Below, one piece after another: positions 58,365-64,000 of a DNA stretch of 64,000 nucleotides; positions within the stretch are counted from its first letter, which is position 1; each line of letters starts with the position of its first letter. Below the pieces are notes generated by a model. It did no database searches. It had not been told where the DNA came from and worked only from the letters and a program-made list of their open reading frames with translations. Source of the stretch: Bradyrhizobium lablabi (GTDB lineage: Bacteria > Pseudomonadota > Alphaproteobacteria > Rhizobiales > Xanthobacteraceae); the NCBI RefSeq assembly GCF_018131005.1, contig NZ_JAFCJK010000001.1:62001-126000 (forward strand), written 5' to 3'. Made by a program: the position numbers and the translations under genes.

Positions 58365-58748
58365 TCAGGTCACGCAGCGGCCCGGCGGCAGAAGACTCGC
58401 GACCTCCGTGAGTGCGCTGACCATGGGCTCGCAGGCAAGCGTCGGCTTGCGGCTCTGATTCCGCAGCAGCGTCGGCGGCTTCGGGGTGCGGACCTCTGCA
58501 AATGGAATACGCAGTAAAACCGAGGTGTCGGCGAGATCGTTCAGGCGCAGAGAAACCGTTCTTGTCGGAACTGCGAAAGGCTTGCGGTCGGCAAGATAAT
58601 CTGCCTTGCCGGCGCGATTGACGATCTGGCTTGATTGTTCAGAGACCGCCTGCCAGCGGTTTACGAGGTCGTGACCTGAAGCGAGCTGCACGGCGCCGAG
58701 CGTGAATGTGATCGCCGCAGCGCCTAAAAAAGCTTTGCGAATTGACAT
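58365..58748 (-). CDS. Small exported protein of unknown function
   Basis: 127 residues. N-terminal signal peptide (KAFLGAAAITFTLGAVQLASG), then a charged region (DLVNRWQAVSEQSSQIVNRA) and several short strands, ending in a cysteine pair (ACEPMVSAL..., PPGRCVT) that may form a disulfide. No family recognised. It lies in the gene-poor stretch, so its status as a gene is provisional. Confidence 0.5.
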   Translation of the reverse strand: MSIRKAFLGAAAITFTLGAVQLASGHDLVNRWQAVSEQSSQIVNRAGKADYLADRKPFAVPTRTVSLRLNDLADTSVLLRIPFAEVRTPKPPTLLRNQSRKPTLACEPMVSALTEVASLLPPGRCVT

Positions 58749-59757
58749 GGCTTCGCCCCATCGCGATTGTCGTTCTTTATGGCCCCCCTAGCCCGTCGCT
58801 TCCGACAACCGTTCCTAATGGCCGGCGGTTTCACCATGGTTTCGTGAACGCCGGAAAATGGTTTCGTCCCGGCAGATTTTGTTTCGTCGCATCGAAGGAA
58901 ATCTTGGTTCCCGCCTTGCGGACGTAGGTACACACAGCGTTACGTCCGGTGTTCCGGCTTGCGGGCCCGCCGGTATGCCCTCGAAGCCTCCGCCCATAGA
59001 CCAAGGACCACCGGCTCAGAAGGTAGGACGGATGTTTCTCGACATCGTGACGCGCTGGAGGAACGCCGATCAATTTCGGCGGCGTGGCATTGGCCGAACT
59101 TTCCATCTGATCGCGACTGATCCATGAACCATTGGCTTTCCTCCGTCTTTTCCGCGGCAGAAATAATGCTGGACGTCAGGACCATACCACTTCGCCGTCC
59201 ACTTCACGCGCACGCGTCAGTTGCACACTCCGCGTCCAGCGCATCTCAACCCAACACCCGTGACGATCGCGAAGCGCCCCTCAATCGAGTGAGACGGGCG
59301 GAATTGAACAACTGATTTGCCCAACCGACGGAAGCCGAATATTTTTCGTGCGAGGACTGGACGGGCTTTCGAGGGACTTGCCCGTCGGGTCGTCCTGCCG
59401 CACCCGGATTGCGCACTGATGTATCGATCCGGCTCACTTTCCCGGAAGAGCGGCGCAAAGCAACCACGCAAAAGTCGACGCAATGGGCCGAGAGCGGTGT
59501 CCGCAGTTCCGCTCTCCGGGACGGACATCCAATACCTTTGTATACCCTGTTTCATCCCTTCTCATGCCCCGCGCATACCCTCGTACAATTGAACGGCCGC
59601 GGCCGAGTCCTACACTAATGATAGTCGCCGTCGTTCTATCGCAGGCGTGAGCAGTGTTCCGATCTGTAATCAGGATCACCGTTCCGAGGATTGAATCGCA
59701 AGACGGTCGCGACAAGCATGTGTTTGCTGGAATGCAGGTTGTTCGAGGAACATTCAA
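58749..59757. other. ~1-kb interval without a supported gene
   Basis: Contains the shorter ~200-bp repeat copy (59172-59370). The remainder has only short, overlapping frames on both strands with no Shine-Dalgarno sequence or recognisable domains. Looks like degraded intergenic DNA. Confidence 0.6.
59172..59370. repeat. ~200-bp repeat, second copy
   Basis: GACGTCAGGACCATACCACT, TCGCCGTCCACTTCACGC, ACCCGTGACGATCGCGAAGC, GCCCCTCAATCGAGTGAGAC, GGGCGGAATT. It matches 53793-53990 throughout, with the 26-base core at 59257-59282 identical. The hairpin-rich left part of the 53.6-kb copy is absent here. Confidence 0.85.
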
Positions 59758-59913
59758 ATGCACGTCAACATTCAGAAGCTTAATGGCCTATGGCACCTCA
59801 TCGTCGGGTCATGCAAGATCCGAACTCCGTTCCTGGAGATTCAGGACCGGGCGTTCGTCATTGCGTACGCAAGGCGGATCTACCCCGGCGCCAAGGTCTT
59901 CGAACGCGACTGA
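59758..59913 (+). CDS. Small ORF with good ribosome-binding site
   Basis: 51 residues, below usual length cut-offs. GAGGAA lies eight bases upstream of the ATG. The product begins MHVNIQKLNGLWHLIVGS, continues CKIRTPFLEIQDRAFVIA and ends YARRIYPGAKVFERD: a beta strand pair, a helix and a strand, typical of a small folded protein with a DUF2188-like feel. It stands out against the otherwise non-coding surroundings. I did not find a partner gene. Confidence 0.55.
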   Translation: MHVNIQKLNGLWHLIVGSCKIRTPFLEIQDRAFVIAYARRIYPGAKVFERD

Positions 59914-60533
59914 TCCGGCAGTTGCGACTCATTCTTGATTTTTGCCCCGCCGGAAATTGCGGCTCTGTGCCCCCCGAGGCAAGGATTCGGATGTGACCTG
60001 AGAGACGGCGTCGCAACTGCAAACAGCGGGCCTTTTTTTGCCCGTCACTTTGGATGCCTCCTAAGATCGAAATTCGCGGGCATCAGACGACGTCGAGATT
60101 GTCACGCCACGTGGCGACGTCAGCATGAACATCACCAAATCAGCCAACGGGCTTGCCTCCACCAGACTGCCGGAGTCCCCGGCTTCCCCCAACTTCTCGG
60201 GCGGCCAGTTGGCCGGCGGACCAAGTACGGAAGTCCTCCTGCTCTTTTAGCGGCGCGAGAGGTGGGATAATCTTCCATGACGGGTTGCCGCCGAGACGCG
60301 CCGCCGCTCTCGCGTATTTAAGGGCAACGACCGCGCCCTTTGGCGGGCAACATTTGCGTACTTCGTTTGAAGCTGGTCTTGGGCGCGATCCGATGCGCGC
60401 GAGAGAATGTGCTTGTCACACACTTGCGCGGCAATCGAACAGCGGGAATCGGAGGAAGCAGTAGACCCGAGGCGGGCGGTCGGTTGGGGCAGGCCCGCGC
60501 GCCATCGGTTACAAGCCGGAGAGGAGACTTACG
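59914..60533. other. 620-base interval without a supported gene
   Basis: Includes a GGGC-C(T)7-GCCC stretch (about 60028-60042) that might contribute to termination of the small ORF, and a 12-base palindrome CGCCACGTGGCG (60105-60116). The promoter of the TPR gene must lie near the right end but was not assigned. Confidence 0.5.
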
Positions 60534-62135
60534 ATGAGCGCTCAGTCGGCACGGATGTTGTTTGCCACCGGACTGATCACCGCCGCACTCGCAAGCAGCG
60601 CAATCGGCCAGCAGGACCAGCAGCTCGGCAAGGTGACATTCCCTACCTCTTGCGATCCCAATGTGCAGGCCGAGTTCGACCGCGGCGTCGCCATGCTGCA
60701 TTCGTATTGGTTCCTGATCGCCCGGCGGAAGTTCGAAGCAATCCTGCAGCAGGATCCGACGTGTGCCATGGCCCATTGGGGTGTGGCGATGGACCTCCTC
60801 GGCAATACCTTGGCAACCACGCCGACGCGGGCCGACGCGCAGGCAGCCTGGGACGCACTGGAAAAGGCGCGGGCCGCCGGGCCGAAGACGCAGCGTGAGC
60901 GCGACTGGATCGAGGCGCTGAGCGCCTATTTCCGCGACCACGACAAGGTCGCCGTAGATGCCCGTCTGGCGGCCTACAACGCCGCCATGGAGCGGATGGC
61001 GCAGACCTATCCCGACGACTACGAGGTGCAGGCTTACTATGCGCTGACGCTGCAAGCCTCGGCGCCGAAGAAGGATCTCACCTACGCCAACCAGCTCAGA
61101 TCCGCGGCAATTCTCGAAAAGCTGTTCGAGCAGAACCCGCAACATCCAGGGGTGACGCACTATCTCATTCACGCCTATGATTTTGCCCCACTTGCCGAAA
61201 AGGGCGTTGCGTCGGCCCGTCGCTATGCCGGCATTGCGCCGGCCGTGCCGCATGCGCGGCATATGCCGTCGCACATTTATTCCATGGTCGGGCTTTGGGA
61301 AGAATCCATCGCCTCAAACGCTACGGCGCTCGAGATCCAGCCCGACTATTATCACGCCTCGGATTTTACCGTCTATGCGCATCTGCAGCTCGCGCAGGAC
61401 GCCAAGGCCGATGCAATGATCAAGAAGTCACTTGCCACCGCCGATCGCGGCGATCGACCGATCAACTTCGTCAATTTCACCGCCAAGGCTGCCATGCCGG
61501 CACGCTATGTGCTGGAACGGGCGGACTGGGCCGGCGCCGCCGCGCTGCCCATGATTCCCACCCAGTATCCCATGGCGGATTCGTTGATCCGCTTCACGCG
61601 CGGTCTCGGCATGGCGCGCACCGGCGATCTCGCAGGCGCCAAGGATGAGATCGAGGCGATGAAGGCCTTGCGCGCGACCCTGCAGCGCGCCGACCAGTCC
61701 TACTGGGCCGACCGAACAGAAGAGCAGATGCTTGCCGTTTCCGCATGGGTGGCACTGAAAGAAGGCGACCGCGATCGGGCCCTCAAGCTGATGCGGGCGG
61801 CCGCCGACAGCGAGGATGCCAGCCTCAAACACGTGGCGATGGAAAATCGTCTCTTTCCCTCCCGCGAATTGCTCGGTGAATTGCTTTTCGAGGTCGGACA
61901 GCCCGCAGCCGCGCTGAGCGAATTCGAGACCGAGCTCAAGCAGTTCCCCAACCGCTATCGCGGCTTCTACGGGGCCGCCCGTGCCGCCGACGGCGCTGGC
62001 GATCGCCAGAAGGCAACCGAGTATTTTGGCAAGCTGGTCGAGCTAACCAGGAACGCCGATACGGAACGGCAGGAAATCCGTGAAGCCAAGGCATACCTGA
62101 ATCGAGATGCCACGGTCGGTGATGCGCGCAAGTAG
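60534..62135 (+). CDS. Exported tetratricopeptide-repeat protein
   Basis: 533 residues. GGAGAGGAG precedes the ATG. A signal peptide (LFATGLITAALASSAIG) is followed by ~500 residues of helical repeats: AEFDRGVAMLHSYWFLIARR, AMAHWGVAMDLLGNTLATTP, PHARHMPSHIYSMVGLWEES, with TPR-type A8/G8 pattern recurring every ~34 residues. HxHMPSHI is a signature seen in a widespread family of periplasmic TPR proteins. Probably a scaffold in the envelope. A second, shorter TPR gene follows 51 bases downstream. Confidence 0.82.
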   Translation: MSAQSARMLFATGLITAALASSAIGQQDQQLGKVTFPTSCDPNVQAEFDRGVAMLHSYWFLIARRKFEAILQQDPTCAMAHWGVAMDLLGNTLATTPTRADAQAAWDALEKARAAGPKTQRERDWIEALSAYFRDHDKVAVDARLAAYNAAMERMAQTYPDDYEVQAYYALTLQASAPKKDLTYANQLRSAAILEKLFEQNPQHPGVTHYLIHAYDFAPLAEKGVASARRYAGIAPAVPHARHMPSHIYSMVGLWEESIASNATALEIQPDYYHASDFTVYAHLQLAQDAKADAMIKKSLATADRGDRPINFVNFTAKAAMPARYVLERADWAGAAALPMIPTQYPMADSLIRFTRGLGMARTGDLAGAKDEIEAMKALRATLQRADQSYWADRTEEQMLAVSAWVALKEGDRDRALKLMRAAADSEDASLKHVAMENRLFPSRELLGELLFEVGQPAAALSEFETELKQFPNRYRGFYGAARAADGAGDRQKATEYFGKLVELTRNADTERQEIREAKAYLNRDATVGDARK

Positions 62136-62186
62136 ATTTCGAGCGACTGACCCCGACTCCACGCGGCCATCGATGGCGAGAAGACA

Positions 62187-62759
62187 ATGATGATCCGCGC
62201 GATCGCAGCGGCTACGGTGTTTGGCGCGCTGGTCGCCGGCGCCACCCTCTACAGCAAAGGTCCGCCAGAGTGGTGGACCAAAACGCTGTTCGGCAGCCTG
62301 GATCGTAGAGCCGAGCCCGCAATTGCGCCGGAAGCCTGGCCGATCTGCACCACCATGCCATCACTCGCATCGGATGCCGACTGGGCGCAGCTCGACCCCG
62401 ACTTCAAGGCAGGCAAGAAAGCGCTCGCCGCGGCGGATTGGAAGGGCGCCATCGCGGCGCTCGAACTCGCCGCATTACACGATCCCGATAACGCCGATAT
62501 CCAGAACTACATCGGCTATGCCTATCGGCGGCAACGTCAGCTTGGTCCGGCCATTGGCCATTATCAGCAGGCGCTGATCCTGAACCCGCGACACCGCAGC
62601 GCGCATGAACATCTCGGCGAGGCCTACCTGGTGCTTGGCGAGCCGGCCAAGGCCGAGCAACTCGTGGGCGCGCTCGAGACTCTCTGCCTCATTCCTTGCG
62701 AAGAAGTTGACGATCTCAAGCGGGCCATTGCGGCGTATGGAAAGCTGGCCGCGCGTTAG
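62187..62759 (+). CDS. Membrane-anchored TPR protein
   Basis: 190 residues. N-terminal hydrophobic segment (IRAIAAATVFGALVAGATLY) then a linker with two cysteines and two TPR units (DPDNADIQNYIGYAYRRQRQ and ALILNPRHRSAHEHLGEAYL). The C-terminal ALETLCLIPCEEVDDLKRAI resembles the end of several TPR-containing exported proteins. Probably in an operon with the preceding TPR protein, both acting at the envelope. Substrate unknown. Confidence 0.8.
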   Translation: MMIRAIAAATVFGALVAGATLYSKGPPEWWTKTLFGSLDRRAEPAIAPEAWPICTTMPSLASDADWAQLDPDFKAGKKALAAADWKGAIAALELAALHDPDNADIQNYIGYAYRRQRQLGPAIGHYQQALILNPRHRSAHEHLGEAYLVLGEPAKAEQLVGALETLCLIPCEEVDDLKRAIAAYGKLAAR

Positions 62760-62817
62760 CCCCGAATTGGCCACTGGAAAATCGAACCGCTGGGCAGCGG
62801 GGCGCAGCTCGTGGCGC

Positions 62818-63735
62818 TCACTCCTCATCGACGTCCGGTATACGCCTCAGCATGAAATGACCGAAGGCCGAGGCGATCGGCTTGGACGGATCGTCCTGCC
62901 AGGCTTGTGCTTCGAAGGCGACGACGCGCCGGCCCTGCTTGACGATCGACGCTTTCGCATGGCTATCCAGCGCGCGGCCCGAGCGCAGGTAGTTGATGGT
63001 CAGGCCGATCGGTTTGGGCGGCGCCAAGGTGCCGAGCTCGCGCGTTACGCTCACAATTGCCGTCGTTTCGAGAAGCGCGCCGGTGATGCCGCCGTGGATG
63101 GCGGGCAGGATGGGATTGCCGATGACCTTTGGCGAGAACGGCATGACCAGCGTGCCATCGTCGCCGATGCGGATGCCGAGACAACGCGCGAAAGGGCATT
63201 TGGCGAATGGGCTGGTCGGATCTTCCGGGGCTTCCAGCGTCGGCAGCGCACGAAAATCAATCGACCGGTCCGTCAGCATGTTGGTTCGGTTCGCACCAAC
63301 CATGAAGCAGGCCGTTGCTGTGGCGACCGGACTGCCTTCGGATTCCTGGTAGGCCGTCGAGCGCACGAAGGCGATCGAGCGGGTGACGCGGTAGCAAACC
63401 GAGTGCGCCTTGATGTCGAGGCCCGGCGTCGCGGGCTTCTGATAGTCGATGCGCAGGTCGAGCGTGGCGATCGCGCGCGTACCATCCAGCGCGAGCTGAA
63501 CGGCCATGCCGCAGCTTTCGTCGAGCATAGCCGTGACGACCCCGCCGTGAAGCACGCCGGTCTCCGTGTCGCCGACGAAGACCGGACGGTACGGCAGGCT
63601 CGACCAGGCCTCGCCAGGGGCGGCCTGGTCAAGCCGAAGCCCGCTGATCAATCCATAGGCGGAGCGGCGCCCCTTGATGGCTTCGGCCAGTTCGTCAAAC
63701 GGTAGCAGCGCGTTGGGTATCGAGGGTTTGGACAT
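62818..63735 (-). CDS. Tandem hotdog-fold thioesterase (PaaI-like)
   Basis: 305 residues from the ATG at 63735. Two hotdog domains in series: the first has VLHGGVVTAMLDESCGMAVQ with the helix and Asp/Glu typical of PaaI thioesterases, the second has AIHGGITGALLETTAIVSVT. Tandem acyl-CoA thioesterases of this type hydrolyse medium or long-chain acyl-CoA. The longer frame (to 63984) crosses a rhizobial repeat and is rejected. Convergent with the TPR genes. Confidence 0.87.
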   Translation of the reverse strand: MSKPSIPNALLPFDELAEAIKGRRSAYGLISGLRLDQAAPGEAWSSLPYRPVFVGDTETGVLHGGVVTAMLDESCGMAVQLALDGTRAIATLDLRIDYQKPATPGLDIKAHSVCYRVTRSIAFVRSTAYQESEGSPVATATACFMVGANRTNMLTDRSIDFRALPTLEAPEDPTSPFAKCPFARCLGIRIGDDGTLVMPFSPKVIGNPILPAIHGGITGALLETTAIVSVTRELGTLAPPKPIGLTINYLRSGRALDSHAKASIVKQGRRVVAFEAQAWQDDPSKPIASAFGHFMLRRIPDVDEE

Positions 63736-63768
63736 AGTGACGTTCCAGGCTCCTTGGAGCATTATCGG

Positions 63769-63849
63769 TCTGATTGAATCAGAACTGAAGTTCTGGATTC
63801 TTGTTTGACGCGTTTTCTTCACGCAAACCGGTATCCCTTCGCTCGGGAA
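63769..63849. repeat. Rhizobiales intergenic repeat, type with AAAACGCGTCAAA (inverted copy)
   Basis: On the minus strand it reads GAGCGAAGGGATACCGGTTT, GCGTGAAGAAAACGCGTCAA, matching 36521-36579. The left end adds CAGAAC-TGAA-GTTCTG (about 63780-63795), a further small dyad. Confidence 0.8.
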
Positions 63850-63970
63850 CGGGAGTTCGATGCCATGATGGCGTGAGTGGCGGCCGGCTCTCGGACAGGT
63901 TGCATTTCCACAAAATCTGACCAATGCTTGAAGCATCGTCTCGGGCGAATCGCAAAACCGGGAGATCTCA

Positions 63971-64000
63971 TGATTGCTACCCACAACATAAGACGGCAGC
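63971..64000 (+). CDS. Start of a gene running off the window
   Basis: GGGAGATCTC precedes an ATG; ten codons (MIATHNIRRQ) are visible before the edge. Product unknown. Confidence 0.4.

Noticed and set aside
58831..59106. 91-residue minus-strand ORF in the gene-poor interval
   Set aside because: Overlaps several other frames; composition not protein-like; no ribosome-binding site.
60105..60116. CGCCACGTGGCG palindrome
   Set aside because: Single 12-base palindrome in GC-rich DNA without context; not reported as a binding site.
62605..63705. 366-residue ORF antisense to the thioesterase
   Set aside because: Arg-rich shadow frame; the minus strand carries two clear hotdog domains.
63736..63984. 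83-residue N-terminal extension of the thioesterase
   Set aside because: It is translated from a rhizobial intergenic repeat (63769-63849).

Overview
This window is chromosomal DNA from a high-GC alphaproteobacterium of the Bradyrhizobium/Nitrobacteraceae type. The pointers are the class I lysyl-tRNA synthetase, a SAM-II riboswitch ahead of metZ, a two-domain dCTP deaminase, the DUF6460 and TIGR02186 families, and several rhizobial intergenic repeats. About 70 genes are dense, GC-rich and mostly housekeeping or accessory metabolism. No CRISPR array, prophage or intact transposon is visible.

Layout. 1-5.7 kb: end of a TauE/SafE exporter with its TIGR02186 partner, an Nramp-like transporter, a metallo-beta-lactamase-fold hydrolase, an EamA transporter and a divergent LysR regulator. 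5.7-14.6 kb: the four-gene ligase-associated DNA repair module (PdeM phosphoesterase, Lhr-type helicase, exonuclease, ATP-dependent ligase), split into two divergent halves by a LivK-type binding protein and a TPR-methyltransferase. 14.7-24.9 kb: small membrane protein, MBL hydrolase, MATE pump, pyrD-DUF952, an S24-type regulator lacking the catalytic serine, class II aldolase, lysK, a family 3 binding protein, SCO copper chaperone and a ClpP-like secreted protein. 25-37.7 kb: FAD dehydrogenase, RidA, PhaC-like hydrolase, Rieske oxygenase with divergent LysR, an ECF sigma factor with a DUF4142-cupredoxin pair, P450, DHDPS-family lyase, Old Yellow Enzyme and an IPMDH-family dehydrogenase. 37.7-42.2 kb: Ldh gene remnant, MASE1 histidine kinase, SGNH hydrolase, FAD oxidoreductase and tRNA-Gly(CCC). 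42.4-53.5 kb: AraC, VOC, SRPBCC, second MATE pump, an unknown protein, dcd, SAM-II riboswitch-metZ, an OpgC-SGNH-SGNH operon and apaG. 53.5-60.5 kb: a gene-poor, repeat-rich, visibly decaying stretch with a few secreted proteins and a transposase remnant. 60.5-64 kb: two TPR proteins, a tandem hotdog thioesterase and the start of a further gene.

The most interesting signals are not conventional genes. (1) A three-hairpin intergenic element at 9.2, 17.2 and 22.4 kb keeps its flanks but has a different, always self-complementary, stem in each copy; a related palindrome lies in frame inside the DNA ligase. (2) The metZ leader can be read as a complete SAM-II switch: pseudoknot, antiterminator and terminator compete for the same bases. 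(3) The ECF sigma gene and the DUF4142-cupredoxin operon share an apparent promoter. (4) An OpgC acyltransferase operon carries one apparently intact and one degenerate SGNH protein. (5) A ~95-bp repeat occurs three times within 3.5 kb of the decaying region, next to a ~200-bp repeat present twice.

All family names come from recognising motifs by eye; no database search was run.
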